Assembly: GCF_030929595.1 (NCBI RefSeq)
Contig: NZ_JAVFVR010000001.1
Span: 1,178,001-1,242,000 of the forward strand
DNA: 64,000 nt
Source of the DNA: Flavobacterium sp. LHD-85
Lineage (GTDB): Bacteria; Bacteroidota; Bacteroidia; Flavobacteriales; Flavobacteriaceae
Reading direction: 5' to 3'
Shown: one piece after another, positions 52,747-62,989 of the stretch
How the letters are laid out: each line of letters begins with the position of its first letter
Numbering within the stretch: position 1 is the first letter of the stretch
Notes under the pieces: generated by a model
The model's database searches: none
What the model was told of the DNA's origin: nothing
Seen by the model: the letters and a program-made list of their open reading frames with translations, nothing else
Made by a program: the position numbers and the translations under genes

Positions 52747-53730
52747 TTATTTTATATAGCTTGAAAAATCTTTGTGTTCTTCTTTAGCCAGTTCTTCAGG
52801 AGATAAAGATTTGAAATACTCATATGTGATTTTCATTCCTTCTGCACGGTTAACTTTTGCTTCCCATCCTAACAATTCTTTTGCCTTTGTAGTATCTGGC
52901 TGACGCTGTAAAGGATCGTTTATTGGCAATGGATGATAAACCACTTTCTGGTTTGTTCCTGTCAATTTAATGATTTCTTCCGCAAAATCTTTAATCGTGA
53001 TTTCGTCTGGATTTCCAATGTTTACTGGATAAACGTAATCTGAATGCAACAATCTGTAAATCCCCTCAACTTGATCGTCTACATAACAAAAAGAGCGCGT
53101 CTGCATTCCATCACCAAAAATCGTTAAATCTTCGCCACGTAAAGCCTGACCAATAAAAGCAGGAATTACACGTCCGTCGTTCAGTCGCATTCTTGGTCCG
53201 TAAGTATTAAAAATACGCACGATTCTGGTTTCTACGCCGTGAAAAGTATGGTAAGCCATTGTGATCGATTCCTGAAAACGCTTTGCTTCGTCGTAAACAC
53301 CACGTGGACCAATTGTATTTACGTTTCCGTAATATTCTTCGGTCTGAGGATGCACTAAAGGATCTCCGTAAACCTCAGAAGTCGATGCAATCAAAATTCT
53401 TGCTTTTTTAACTCTCGCTAATCCTAATAAATTGTGTGTTCCTAAAGAACCTACTTTTAAAGTCTGGATTGGAATTTTTAAATAATCAATCGGACTTGCC
53501 GGCGAGGCAAAATGCAATATATAATCCAAATCGCCCGGAACATGTACAAATTTGGTAATATCATGATGATAAAACTCGAAATTTTCAAGTTTGAATAAAT
53601 GTTCAATATTCTTAAGATCTCCCGTGATTAAGTTATCCATTCCGATTACAAAGTAACCTTCTTTGATAAATCTATCACATAAGTGTGATCCTAAAAATCC
53701 TGCCGCTCCAGTTATAAGTATTCTTTTCAT
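52747..53730 (-). CDS. UDP-glucuronate decarboxylase-like NAD-dependent epimerase/dehydratase
   Basis: A 327-residue short-chain dehydrogenase fold protein that would convert UDP-glucuronate to UDP-xylose. [17 protein letters not shown] binds [12 protein letters not shown] and YDEAK hold the catalytic Ser/Thr-Tyr-Lys set; [20 protein letters not shown] and [15 protein letters not shown] are diagnostic of UDP-xylose synthases. No UDP-glucose dehydrogenase gene is in the window. It is in the same row as the flanking glycosyltransferases, implying a xylose or related pentose in the surface glycan. Confidence 0.9.
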   Translation of the reverse strand: MKRILITGAAGFLGSHLCDRFIKEGYFVIGMDNLITGDLKNIEHLFKLENFEFYHHDITKFVHVPGDLDYILHFASPASPIDYLKIPIQTLKVGSLGTHNLLGLARVKKARILIASTSEVYGDPLVHPQTEEYYGNVNTIGPRGVYDEAKRFQESITMAYHTFHGVETRIVRIFNTYGPRMRLNDGRVIPAFIGQALRGEDLTIFGDGMQTRSFCYVDDQVEGIYRLLHSDYVYPVNIGNPDEITIKDFAEEIIKLTGTNQKVVYHPLPINDPLQRQPDTTKAKELLGWEAKVNRAEGMKITYEYFKSLSPEELAKEEHKDFSSYIK

Positions 53731-53792
53731 GATATTTATTTAACATCGCAAATGTAACTGATTTGAAAATTATTTTCAGTTATCTTTCGTAT

Positions 53793-54917
53793 TTATGTTG
53801 CTTTTAAAGACTCTTGATGTTCCTTATATTTTATTTCTACAAATTCTTTCATTTCTTTTTCAAATCGCTGCTTTGAAAAAGAAATAGAATGTTTGCGTAT
53901 TATTTTGGGGTCAAAATTTTTAGTTCCAAAATGAATTACTGCTTCTTTAATTTTCTGAGCAGATTGTTCATCGAAGAAAATTCCTGTTTCGTTATCAACA
54001 ACAGTTTCCATCGTCCCTCCTTTGGATAAAGCAATAACAGGAGTTCCACAAGCTTGAGCTTCAACAGGTATTATACCGAAATCTTCTTCTGCGGCAAAAA
54101 CAAATGCTTTTGCTTTCTGCATTAAACTTCTCAGATTTTTATTATCAACAAAACCAACAAATTCTATATTGTTTTTGGCTATTTTTTGAAGTTTTTCTAA
54201 TTCTGGCCCGTCTCCAGCAACTATTAATTTTAAATTGGGCAGTTCATTAAAAGCTTCCACAATAAGCTGTGTTTTTTTATACGGAACCAGCCTTGAAGCT
54301 GTTAAATAATAATCTTCTTTAACTTCTTCTAAACTAAAAAAATCAACATCAACAGGCGGATAAATTACTGTCGATTCTTTCTTATATGATTTTTTAATTC
54401 GTTTGGCAATATGCTTCGAATTGGCAATAAAATAATCTACATTTTCTGAATTAGAAAGATCCCATTTCTGGATTTTATTTAAGACCGATTTTGCATACAA
54501 TCCTTTTAAACCTTTGGTTAATCCGGCATCTTTTAAATATTGCTCTCTTAGATCCCAAGCATAACGCATTGGCGAATGGCAATAACAAATATGAAGCTGA
54601 TTTTTTTCTACTTTTATCCCTTTTGCTACTGCAGATGAAGAACTGATTATCAGATCATAATCGCTTAAATCAAACTGTTCTATCGCAATTGGAAATAACT
54701 GTAAAAATTTACGATGGTTTTTCTTTACTGTAGGTAGTTTTTGAATAAAGCTGGTTTTGGCTTTTTTACCATTCAAAATAAACTTTCGATCTTCATCGTT
54801 CAAAAAGTCAATTAATGCAAAATGGTCAAAATCGTTCCAAATTGAGTTTATAGAATGAATCACTTTTTCGGCTCCTCCATTTACATAATACCAATCGCTA
54901 ATAAGGGCTTTTTTCAT
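53793..54917 (-). CDS. Glycosyltransferase family 4
   Basis: A 374-residue GT-B enzyme. The N-terminal GGAEKVIHSIN and the C-terminal ASRLVPYKKTQLIVEAF, FAAEEDFGIIPVEAQACGTPVIALSKGG (the EX7E region) are typical of GT4. I start at ATG 54917 (KKALISDWYYVNGG follows); the longer frame to 55010 would overlap the previous gene and is not supported. Donor and acceptor are not known. Confidence 0.88.
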   Translation of the reverse strand: MKKALISDWYYVNGGAEKVIHSINSIWNDFDHFALIDFLNDEDRKFILNGKKAKTSFIQKLPTVKKNHRKFLQLFPIAIEQFDLSDYDLIISSSSAVAKGIKVEKNQLHICYCHSPMRYAWDLREQYLKDAGLTKGLKGLYAKSVLNKIQKWDLSNSENVDYFIANSKHIAKRIKKSYKKESTVIYPPVDVDFFSLEEVKEDYYLTASRLVPYKKTQLIVEAFNELPNLKLIVAGDGPELEKLQKIAKNNIEFVGFVDNKNLRSLMQKAKAFVFAAEEDFGIIPVEAQACGTPVIALSKGGTMETVVDNETGIFFDEQSAQKIKEAVIHFGTKNFDPKIIRKHSISFSKQRFEKEMKEFVEIKYKEHQESLKAT

Positions 54918-54919
54918 TT

Positions 54920-55930
54920 TTATTGCATTATTTTTCTCGTAAGATAATACACGTAATAGGCATTTTTGCCAAAAGTGATATTTAAAAAATATAAAGTTTT
55001 CGGAATCCAATGATCGAACAAATCTAATTTTTTTAATTCAGATTTGAGCTCTTTTAAAGTTTCTTTCGAAACCCCGACATTCATTTCAAAAACATGAAAA
55101 GACTGTCTGACCATTAATTCTCTTCGCAATTCTTCACGAATTTCAATATTATATAAATTACCAACCTCTTTTCCGATGTCTAAAACTCCTTTCCACATGG
55201 AGGCTCTTCCTTTGGCAGAATAAGATCCAGGAATATGAAGATTTCCATCTTTTTCAGAATCTCCAAATAATGGTGGATTTCCTGCTCTCCCTCCCACTGA
55301 AGGATTTGCTAGATAACCAATTCCAGTCGTACAGAAAGCGTTTGCCGCAAGATAAATTTGGTAAAATAAAGTTCCATCGTATTTATCTGTAGCTAGTTTT
55401 TTTGCCCATTCTTTATTAATAACTAATCCTCCAACAAAACCACACATTCTGAAAATTAGTTTCGCAGAATCATTTTTTCCGATAATAGCTTCCGTTGACA
55501 AAATTCTAGAAATTCCGAGTGGTTTATTTATATCTTTTTCAAAACGAATGAACGGTCTCGAAATCATAGCAATTGATTCATTTCTTTTACAAAAATTGTC
55601 AATTTCATTTAAACCGTTTTTCAAAAATAAATCATCGTTACCAATTAATATCACCCATTTGCAAAGCGCTAAATCAATTAGTTTTCGAATATTTGCATCG
55701 TATCCTAAGTTTTTTTCATTTTCTATATAAGAAAGAATTACATTTTTGGTGTTAAAAATAGTATGATACTTTTCTACAATAGCCCGTATTGCATTTCTTT
55801 CTTTAGAAAAATCTTCGCAAATTATAATTTCGTTTGGCAGCATATCCATTTCATAAATAGATTCTAATAAATCTTTAAATTCATTTGGCCTGCCGTAAGC
55901 GGGAATTGCGATACTATATCCTTGCGTCAT
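54920..55930 (-). CDS. Glycosyltransferase family 2
   Basis: A 336-residue GT-A enzyme beginning TQGYSIAIPAYGRPNEFKDL with IICEDFSKERNAI in place of the usual DGS loop and VILIGNDDLFL as the DxD region. It is in the same direction as, and two bases from, the GT4 gene. I start at ATG 55930 rather than 55969, where extra residues precede the conserved strand. Substrate unknown. Confidence 0.82.
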   Translation of the reverse strand: MTQGYSIAIPAYGRPNEFKDLLESIYEMDMLPNEIIICEDFSKERNAIRAIVEKYHTIFNTKNVILSYIENEKNLGYDANIRKLIDLALCKWVILIGNDDLFLKNGLNEIDNFCKRNESIAMISRPFIRFEKDINKPLGISRILSTEAIIGKNDSAKLIFRMCGFVGGLVINKEWAKKLATDKYDGTLFYQIYLAANAFCTTGIGYLANPSVGGRAGNPPLFGDSEKDGNLHIPGSYSAKGRASMWKGVLDIGKEVGNLYNIEIREELRRELMVRQSFHVFEMNVGVSKETLKELKSELKKLDLFDHWIPKTLYFLNITFGKNAYYVYYLTRKIMQ

Positions 55931-56044
55931 TTTTATATTAAAAAAACTTACATTTTCTGATTTTATCAAAAATATAATTTTAATTTGTATTTGCTAGAAA
56001 TAAAAAATCAAGTTTCTGTGTAAAATTTAACAACAAACTATATA

Positions 56045-57283
56045 GTGCTTAAAAACATATCATTGAGCTTTGGAATAAATTTTATTAATTTATTATTTCC
56101 ATTGTTATTAATTCCATTTTACATCAAAACATTTGGAATTGATACTTACGGTTTAATTGCAATATCCATGGCATTCATTAATATAGTTTCTGTTTTATAT
56201 GATTATTCCTGGTATGCATTTGCGCCGATAGAGATTCAAAAAGTAAAAAACGAGCCCAGTTTAATCAATCAATATATTTCTAAAATCATTAATTGCAAGA
56301 TTGCGGTATTTCTGCCATCTGTATTTTTATTACTTGCTTTTATTTTATGTTCTGAAATAAAATACAATATGATTTTTTCATTTTCATTACTGGTATTTCT
56401 ATTTTCAAGATCTCAAAACAACCTCTGTTTCTTTATCGGATTGGATAAAGTTTTTCCTTATTTCATCATTAATACTATTGTAAAAATTGGTTGTATTGCC
56501 CTGATTTTTATAACTCTACTTGAAAAAACTGATTATCAGTTTGTTTTTTACTATCTGGGAATATCTGATATTCTAATTTTCATTCTTTCTACTTTATATT
56601 TAGTCAAAAAAAATGATTTTAAGTACCATTTTTCATCTATTTCAGAAATTTACGATGAACTTGTTTTTGGCCATAAATTGTTTTTAACCAACCTAACTAT
56701 TTGTGCTCTGATGAATTCGAGTACGATAATTTTAAGTGTCTTTTTTGACAATAGGATTGTAGGAATTTATAATGTCGCAGAGAAAATTATTATGCTTTGC
56801 AAACAATCAATCAGTGTATTATTTCAAGGTGTTTATTTTAAAGCTTGCGAAATTGGAATTTCAAAGATTAAACAGCTCAACCATTTCCTAAAATCAATTT
56901 TTTGGGCTTATTTTTTAATGTATGGCTTTGGAGGTCTTTTATTAATTGTTTTTCCCAATTTAATCATTAGTATTTTAAGTTCAGAATATACTATTAATTC
57001 CTCTCTATATTTAATTTACCTTGCTCCAATCCCGCTTATTAATGCATTGAACCAATCTGCTTACATGTCGTTATTACTGCATCATAAAAAAAGCATTTAT
57101 TTTAATGCGCATCTTTACGGACTGATTATTAATATTATTCTTTCTTTTGTTCTATGCTATTTTATGAAAGTTTATGGTATAATTTTATCTTTAATTTTAA
57201 CTGAAGTATTTATAACTGTTTATCTCAATTTTGCCATTGTCAAAAATGACGAGTTAAATTTTTTCAAGAACAAAACTGTCTAA
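56045..57283 (+). CDS. Wzx-like oligosaccharide flippase
   Basis: A 412-residue membrane protein with about 12 hydrophobic segments and the polysaccharide-exporter pattern FINLLFPLLLIPFYIKTFGI, then YDYSWYAFAPIEIQKVKN. The start is GTG at 56045; no ATG lies near with the same N-terminal helix. It is divergent from the glycosyltransferase row and one base from the polymerase-like gene. It is AT-rich compared with housekeeping neighbours, as is common in O-antigen loci. Confidence 0.83.
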   Translation: MLKNISLSFGINFINLLFPLLLIPFYIKTFGIDTYGLIAISMAFINIVSVLYDYSWYAFAPIEIQKVKNEPSLINQYISKIINCKIAVFLPSVFLLLAFILCSEIKYNMIFSFSLLVFLFSRSQNNLCFFIGLDKVFPYFIINTIVKIGCIALIFITLLEKTDYQFVFYYLGISDILIFILSTLYLVKKNDFKYHFSSISEIYDELVFGHKLFLTNLTICALMNSSTIILSVFFDNRIVGIYNVAEKIIMLCKQSISVLFQGVYFKACEIGISKIKQLNHFLKSIFWAYFLMYGFGGLLLIVFPNLIISILSSEYTINSSLYLIYLAPIPLINALNQSAYMSLLLHHKKSIYFNAHLYGLIINIILSFVLCYFMKVYGIILSLILTEVFITVYLNFAIVKNDELNFFKNKTV

Positions 57284-57284
57284 A

Positions 57285-58493
57285 ATGAATTTTTCAAAAA
57301 AGCTTATTAAACCAATACTTTATTTGCTTGTAGGTTCTTCTCTGATCTATTTTATAGAAGCTTTTCAATCTATTATGATGATTGTAACAGCTTTGTTATT
57401 AATAAGTTTTACTACGTTTGAAGATTTTAAAATTTCTAAAAAGAATGCTCCTTTTCTGCTTTCTTTCTTCATTTTAGCTTTTTATTACACCCTGTTTTTT
57501 AGTTCTAAAAGTCTCAAACTTATTGCCGAAAGTTTGCTGTTATTTGTTATTCCGCTCTTGAGCATTTATTTATATCAGTTAGAAACGTTTACAAAAGATC
57601 TAAAAAAAATACAATTTGCTTACAGTATTTCGTTGAGCTTACTATGTTTGTATTTTTTAGTTTTTTACATTTATGACATTCCTAATCATCACTTTGATTG
57701 GTATTTAGCGCGTTATAATCTAGAATTTTATAATAAAATACATGGCACTTACATTTGTTTATGGATTGCAATTGCTATTTTATTTCTAGCCGATCTCACC
57801 TCTGGATTTAAACAGTTTTCTTTGCCGAAAAAGGTTTTATTTAGTGTTATGTTTGCCCTTCTTTTTTCAGGATTAATTATTTACAATTCAAGAAATATTA
57901 TTGTTGGTCTTATTATAATTTCGAGTATTCGATTTCTGCTATTAAAAAAACGAAACAAAACGATTTCAAAAAAACTGCTTTTTCTGGTCTTATTTGCCGT
58001 TATCACTGTTATTTTGTTATCGCAACGTTATCTAGAAGATATTCAATTTTTATTTGAAAATTCGTTTAAAAATTCGACTCGATACGCGGCTTGGTCTTGT
58101 AGCGCTCAATTAATTTACGACTCCAATTTTTTGGGTATGGACTTTAATTTAATTCAGGAAAAATTAAACGAATGTTATGTTCCTTTTCACAGTTTGGAAC
58201 TAACAAAATTTAAAATTAATTCTCACAATCAATATCTTGATTTTTTATTAAAAGGTGGAATTTTAATGCTTTTGGCTTTTATTTCGATCTTGTTCGTAAA
58301 AGTAAAATACGCTCTTAAAAGCCACAATTACTTGTATTTATCAGTAACCATCTTGTTTGTTATTTCATTTATAACCGAAAATATTCTGGTAAGACAATAT
58401 GGAATTTACAGCTATTTTTTATGTGATGTTTTGTTTCTCGGTTCTATTCTTGGAAATAAAAATCATAGTAGATATGAAGTAAAAAAATACTAA
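57285..58493 (+). CDS. O-antigen ligase/polymerase-like membrane protein
   Basis: A 402-residue protein with about 11 hydrophobic segments and a periplasmic-type loop (residues about 255-305). That loop carries NSTRYAAWSCSAQL and SHNQYLDFLLKGG, the latter like the conserved HNxYL motif of the Wzy_C/WaaL family. It is paired with the Wzx-like gene directly upstream. The last 75 bases overlap the convergent polymerase-like gene. A role in polymerising or ligating the surface glycan is likely; which one is not clear. Confidence 0.8.
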   Translation: MNFSKKLIKPILYLLVGSSLIYFIEAFQSIMMIVTALLLISFTTFEDFKISKKNAPFLLSFFILAFYYTLFFSSKSLKLIAESLLLFVIPLLSIYLYQLETFTKDLKKIQFAYSISLSLLCLYFLVFYIYDIPNHHFDWYLARYNLEFYNKIHGTYICLWIAIAILFLADLTSGFKQFSLPKKVLFSVMFALLFSGLIIYNSRNIIVGLIIISSIRFLLLKKRNKTISKKLLFLVLFAVITVILLSQRYLEDIQFLFENSFKNSTRYAAWSCSAQLIYDSNFLGMDFNLIQEKLNECYVPFHSLELTKFKINSHNQYLDFLLKGGILMLLAFISILFVKVKYALKSHNYLYLSVTILFVISFITENILVRQYGIYSYFLCDVLFLGSILGNKNHSRYEVKKY

Positions 58494-59624
58494 TGTTGGT
58501 ATATATAGCATACATCCATCGCTACAGCAAACAAACAAATAAATCATACAGCCAACTAAATAGAGATAATTGTTGTTTTTGGTTGTAATGGCAATATAAA
58601 CCGGCATAAAAAAAGAAAAGCAAAACAGTAAAATTCCAACAAAACCAAGTTGTTTAAAAATAGACAAATACACAATTTCTTCAATAAACTTAAAAGTTTG
58701 GCTTCCAAAAAAGCTTAAACCACTTACTTGTCTAATCTGCTCGATTCTTCCTCCTAATTTTGAATCTAAAATAAACCCAGATAATGAGCCATATTGAAAA
58801 TAACGATTCATAAAAAATGTCCCGATAACAACCAGAATTAATCCCAGTAAAGCATAAATTCTTATCAGTCTGAAAATACTGTCTTTATAAATAAGCACAA
58901 AATAAAACAGTAATCCAAGCCAGACAGTTCTTGATAATGTAAGTATTAAAGCCAAAATTACTATCATCAATTTTATCTTAGAAGTATTTTTTTGATGAAA
59001 AATAGGAAATAGCATTAAAAGGCAAACTCCAAAAATGTTTCCATTATTGTAGGTAGAAATCAGCTTATAAAGCGAACCTCTCATATTGTATTTTCCTTCT
59101 AAAGTGCCCAAATCTCCTGCATTTACAGTCACATAAGGAATTTCAATATAATGCCCCGTAACTTGCTTGAAAATAAAAAGCAAAACGCCATACAAAGAAA
59201 CTAAAAATACTGCCTGAGTTATTTTTTCTTCTATGAAGTAATAATTTATTTTCTTTAAAAATGGACTTAAAAAAAGGTAAAAGAATAACGGAAGAAATGC
59301 AAAACTCACGTAGAAAGCCACAAGATTTCCAAGTGAACCTGAATATCCTCTAAAAATCAGATTTAACGAAAAATAAACAACAAATGGCAAAGTCGCCAAG
59401 TAACAAGTAAGATGTTTGGACTGTACTAAAAATGCCTTTTTTTCTAGCAGTATTATAATTAAAAGCAGAAAAATTAGCCCTAAATATAAATATCCCCAAG
59501 TGAAAGGTATTCCTGCAATTTTGAAGCCTCCTTTTGGCAGATAAACTAAAAATAGCAACGCAATAAAAAAAAGATACTCTCTAATTTTTTCGTTATTCAA
59601 AATAAGTTTAAAATTAAATCGCAT
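58419..59624 (-). CDS. Second O-antigen polymerase/ligase-like membrane protein
   Basis: A 401-residue protein with about 10-11 hydrophobic segments, starting RFNFKLILNNEKIREYLFFI. The segment SRTVWLGLLFYFVLIY and the loop GGRIEQIRQVSGLSFFG fit the Wzy_C-type family. It runs opposite to the previous polymerase-like gene and overlaps its 3' end by 75 bases. Upstream in the same direction are the lipoprotein and Wzz-like genes. Two such proteins suggest separate polymerase and ligase jobs, or two glycans. Confidence 0.77.
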   Translation of the reverse strand: MRFNFKLILNNEKIREYLFFIALLFLVYLPKGGFKIAGIPFTWGYLYLGLIFLLLIIILLEKKAFLVQSKHLTCYLATLPFVVYFSLNLIFRGYSGSLGNLVAFYVSFAFLPLFFYLFLSPFLKKINYYFIEEKITQAVFLVSLYGVLLFIFKQVTGHYIEIPYVTVNAGDLGTLEGKYNMRGSLYKLISTYNNGNIFGVCLLMLFPIFHQKNTSKIKLMIVILALILTLSRTVWLGLLFYFVLIYKDSIFRLIRIYALLGLILVVIGTFFMNRYFQYGSLSGFILDSKLGGRIEQIRQVSGLSFFGSQTFKFIEEIVYLSIFKQLGFVGILLFCFSFFMPVYIAITTKNNNYLYLVGCMIYLFVCCSDGCMLYIPTLVFFYFISTMIFISKNRTEKQNIT

Positions 59625-59655
59625 CTTTTTTTAACTATTTTTTACTTGTAAATAT

Positions 59656-60171
59656 TTAGTATTTAAGTCTTTGTAATTCGTCCATTAATTCTTTATTACC
59701 CATCAAAAAAGGATCATATTGATTATTAACCTGACTTAGTTTGTAACCGAAGTAGTTTGGATCCCAGGTAACAAATTCGTTACCATAAAAATATTTTTTG
59801 TAAGCTTCAAAATCTCCATCAATTACTTTCGAATTATGTTGTATAGAGATATTTTTGATAGTAACATTCTGCTGAGTAGTATTATAACCTAAATCTACTC
59901 GAATATTTTCAGGAAAAACTTTATCTGGAAAATTGACTACAATTTTTTGCATTTCGTTTGATGCATAAACTGGTCGAAAAACTGAGTTTTCATCTTTCCA
60001 TTCCCCGCCTTCCGGCAAATAAAAAATCTGTAGTTTATCATTTTTTGCAAAAACAGCTTCAATAGTAACGGTAAAAACATCTTTTTTTCTGGCTATGTTT
60101 TCTTCCTTTTTCCCACAAGATGATAGTAATAAAGCAATTAAAACGCAGGTCGAAATGACTTTAAATTTCAT
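59656..60171 (-). CDS. Predicted lipoprotein in the polysaccharide locus
   Basis: A 171-residue protein with lipobox LSSC (Cys19) after a hydrophobic stretch. The mature part is beta-rich (VTIEAVFAKNDKLQIFYLPE, then IRVDLGYNTTQQNVTIKNIS), like a carbohydrate-binding or jelly-roll segment, but no family is recognised. It lies between the Wzz-like and the polymerase-like genes, so it probably acts in the same glycan pathway. Confidence 0.7.
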   Translation of the reverse strand: MKFKVISTCVLIALLLSSCGKKEENIARKKDVFTVTIEAVFAKNDKLQIFYLPEGGEWKDENSVFRPVYASNEMQKIVVNFPDKVFPENIRVDLGYNTTQQNVTIKNISIQHNSKVIDGDFEAYKKYFYGNEFVTWDPNYFGYKLSQVNNQYDPFLMGNKELMDELQRLKY

Positions 60172-60186
60172 TTTAAAAAAATTATA

Positions 60187-61179
60187 TTATTTGTTTTTTT
60201 CTTTTTCTACAAGTAAAAGCTGCTTTTTGTAAAATGCCTTAAATGAATTAAGAAGCACAAAAAGTAAAATAAATAAAAACGGAAGATAAAACTTTAGCTT
60301 ACTATTTATCGATTTTTTGCTTTCTACATTAATTGTACTGCTTATTTCTTTGATTGTTTTATTGTAACTAATCAATTTAAGTCTATTTCTTCCTTGATCT
60401 TCAATTAATGTTTGTTTTGTTTTTATAAGATCATTCAGTTGCGTATTCTCGTTATAATAAACCAATTTGTCATTTCGAGTTCCTTTTGCAACATTAGAAA
60501 AATTACTTAAAACAGTATTAATCTGCTTGATAATCGAATCGTTTTGAACAATATTTGATTGTAAATTTTTTAATTCAATTTTCTGAATAGCATTAAAATA
60601 TTCTGAATTATTTAAAAAATTTAAAATCGGCGTCGCAAAATCTGAATCATTTCCTATTTTACTTGTAGTAAAAGAAATCGTGTGATATCTGTAGTTTTTA
60701 CTGGTTATGGTGTCTACCAATATTTTATTGATATCGCCATTTTCGGCCATAAGTTCCAATAATTGAAAATTACGCTCTTTGTTTTCTACAAACTTATAAG
60801 CTTCAACTATTGGCCTGATTAGAATTCTTTTAATCAATTTTGGCTTTTTAACACCAACAACATTTTTTAGAAAAACAGTATCATTTGAAATCAATTTTGA
60901 CTGCAGCAGATCAATTTTTGAATACAAATAATCTACACTTTCAAAATTTGGTTCTACAATAATTTGATTACTGTATGTTTTTCTTGTTGTATCTAAATAC
61001 CAGCCAATTGCAAAACCAGTTACGATCAATACTAAAACTATAATCCAGTTTCTTAGAAAGAATTGAATACTGTTAAAAATAGAACGATTGAGTCTCTCAA
61101 AAAAGTCACTAATTTTTTTTGAAATCTGAACTAAATCAATCTCCTGATCTTCCTGGTTCTGCGGTACTTTTGTACTCAT
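60187..61179 (-). CDS. Wzz-like chain-length/co-polymerase protein
   Basis: A 330-residue protein with two membrane helices (about 46-66 and 294-316) enclosing a charged, partly coiled-coil region, the layout of polysaccharide co-polymerases (Wzz/GumC-like). There is no tyrosine-kinase domain. It would set glycan chain length together with a Wzy-type polymerase. It starts six bases after the DUF6909-like gene, so a shared transcript is possible. Confidence 0.75.
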   Translation of the reverse strand: MSTKVPQNQEDQEIDLVQISKKISDFFERLNRSIFNSIQFFLRNWIIVLVLIVTGFAIGWYLDTTRKTYSNQIIVEPNFESVDYLYSKIDLLQSKLISNDTVFLKNVVGVKKPKLIKRILIRPIVEAYKFVENKERNFQLLELMAENGDINKILVDTITSKNYRYHTISFTTSKIGNDSDFATPILNFLNNSEYFNAIQKIELKNLQSNIVQNDSIIKQINTVLSNFSNVAKGTRNDKLVYYNENTQLNDLIKTKQTLIEDQGRNRLKLISYNKTIKEISSTINVESKKSINSKLKFYLPFLFILLFVLLNSFKAFYKKQLLLVEKEKNK

Positions 61180-61185
61180 TTACGA

Positions 61186-62865
61186 CTATTTAATATTGAA
61201 AATCTGTTCTAAAATTTTAATGGTAATCAAATATGTTGGTTTTACACCAGTTGTTCCCAATCCGCCAGAAGCCAAAGTACTTCCTGTCTCCAAAGGATTA
61301 TCTGAAGCATAATAAGCATAGCGAACTTTAATATCGTGTGGCACGCTTTTTCTAATTTTTGATGCCGACTGAATTGCTTTTTGGTAATAAGATCCTTCCA
61401 TTTCAAGACCAATTACACCCCAAGTAGATTCGTGGAAGAATTTCAATAAATCTCTGTTTTGCAATGAAGTTCCAAGAACGGTTACCATTGCGCCTTCATA
61501 AATGTCAATATCGTTTCCTTCGAACATTGCGCCTGTAAGTTCATTTTCGAAGAAATAATTATCTGCAGTTCCTTCATTTATATGTGCTGTTGGAATCATG
61601 ATATCTCCTTTTCCACCTTCTAGAATTCCAGCTTTACCCATAATAGAAACTGATTTTACGTTAAGTAAAGTTTCTTTTTTAAATGGCTTCAAAAGCTCGT
61701 CGATTGTTTCATAAGCCTGCTCTCCAAAAGCATAATCCATTACGATAATAACAGGTTTATCTTCACCAACATTAGCGTGTGAAAAAGCTGTTTTTGACCA
61801 GTCAATTTTAGCTGTGTCAAAAATTTGAACATCGATATTGGTTCCCGAACAATCTGGCAGCGAAACCATTCCGTTTTTTAAAGCCAAATCTTCTACTTGA
61901 GATCTGATTTCTTTTGAACCTGAGCTGCTTAATTCCTCATAAATAAAGAAATCTGTTTTTCCTTTATACTTTGTTTTCAGCAAAGGCGTTGCAAAAATCG
62001 AATTCATCACACTATGCATGTTAGCACTGATAACGTGAATTGGTCTTTTCAGTAAATTGTTTGCTTTTAAAACTTCCTTAATATTTGTCGCCCAGATTTC
62101 TCCATGAATATGGTGTCCTAATCTTTCACGTAAAACTGGACTAAAAGTAATTGTACGTTTGTTGTTTTCAACAATTTCTTCAATCGCCAGTTTTCCTAAC
62201 CAGTAAATAACGTGCAAGAAACGATCTGGCGCATTTTCTGAACCAAAAGCGTCATAAATATCTAAAACTTCCTCAAAAGTTCTCGCTAAAATATTGGCAA
62301 CATGCGAAATTGCTTTTTCTTTTTCTACCAAAGTAAGCTTTTTAGTCTGCATAACTGCTTGCTCTAGTTTCTGCCAATCGCGAGAAACCTCTCCTCCATC
62401 GTCTATTAAAACTCTGTTTTTGATTTTATGAGATTCGATGAAAATGAAAGTCAAATGCGTCAGGATATCATAAATATCTGAACGCCCGCGCGTGATTTCG
62501 ACATTCATTTGCTCTTCATCAATTCTATAGCAGTTTCTTCTTCTTTTTGGAGGAACAATCGGCTGAAAATGCGATTTAGAATAGCCTTCGTCCGAAGTTA
62601 AATTTATGAATCGACATTGCTCAATTCCAATTGGAAGACGCTCAATAACGTACAAAAGTCCGTTTAACTCTACTTTTTCTTCGGCAATATTTCCATAAAT
62701 TTCTGGGCGTAAAGCCAATAATGATTCGCGTAAGCTGTCACCAGAAACTCCCATTGGTTTGTAAAAACCTCGGTTGAATAAATGGCGCATTGTAATGTAC
62801 ATTTTTTCTATCGCGGCAGAAGATTCCTGCGCTCTTGATCTCGATATATGTTTAGTTTCTTTCAT
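61186..62865 (-). CDS. DUF6909-like protein with nucleoside-phosphorylase-type C-terminus
   Basis: A 559-residue soluble protein. The N-terminal part (HISRSRAQESSAAIEKMYIT, then NRGFYKPMGVSGDSL) matches a Bacteroidota family of unknown function (DUF6909). Near residue 480 it carries WGVIGLEMEGSYYQKA, and earlier PVIIVMDYAFGEQAYE and IMGKAGILEGGKGD; these recall nucleoside phosphorylase/AMP nucleosidase folds. An enzymatic role on nucleosides is thus possible but only inferred from the motif. It is unlikely to be part of glycan synthesis despite its closeness to the Wzz-like gene. Confidence 0.72.
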   Translation of the reverse strand: MKETKHISRSRAQESSAAIEKMYITMRHLFNRGFYKPMGVSGDSLRESLLALRPEIYGNIAEEKVELNGLLYVIERLPIGIEQCRFINLTSDEGYSKSHFQPIVPPKRRRNCYRIDEEQMNVEITRGRSDIYDILTHLTFIFIESHKIKNRVLIDDGGEVSRDWQKLEQAVMQTKKLTLVEKEKAISHVANILARTFEEVLDIYDAFGSENAPDRFLHVIYWLGKLAIEEIVENNKRTITFSPVLRERLGHHIHGEIWATNIKEVLKANNLLKRPIHVISANMHSVMNSIFATPLLKTKYKGKTDFFIYEELSSSGSKEIRSQVEDLALKNGMVSLPDCSGTNIDVQIFDTAKIDWSKTAFSHANVGEDKPVIIVMDYAFGEQAYETIDELLKPFKKETLLNVKSVSIMGKAGILEGGKGDIMIPTAHINEGTADNYFFENELTGAMFEGNDIDIYEGAMVTVLGTSLQNRDLLKFFHESTWGVIGLEMEGSYYQKAIQSASKIRKSVPHDIKVRYAYYASDNPLETGSTLASGGLGTTGVKPTYLITIKILEQIFNIK

Positions 62866-62989
62866 GTCTTTTTAATTTTAAAATCATCTTCATTTGTAAA
62901 GAAGATGTGAATATTTCAATAAACGAAAGTAGGAATTATATATACAACTTTAATGAATTTCCATTTAACAAATTGTTAGAAAGCCTAAA

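Noticed and set aside
54918-55010. N-terminal extension of the GT4 protein
   Set aside because: It overlaps the end of the upstream glycosyltransferase gene and has no family similarity; ATG 54917 fits the conserved start.
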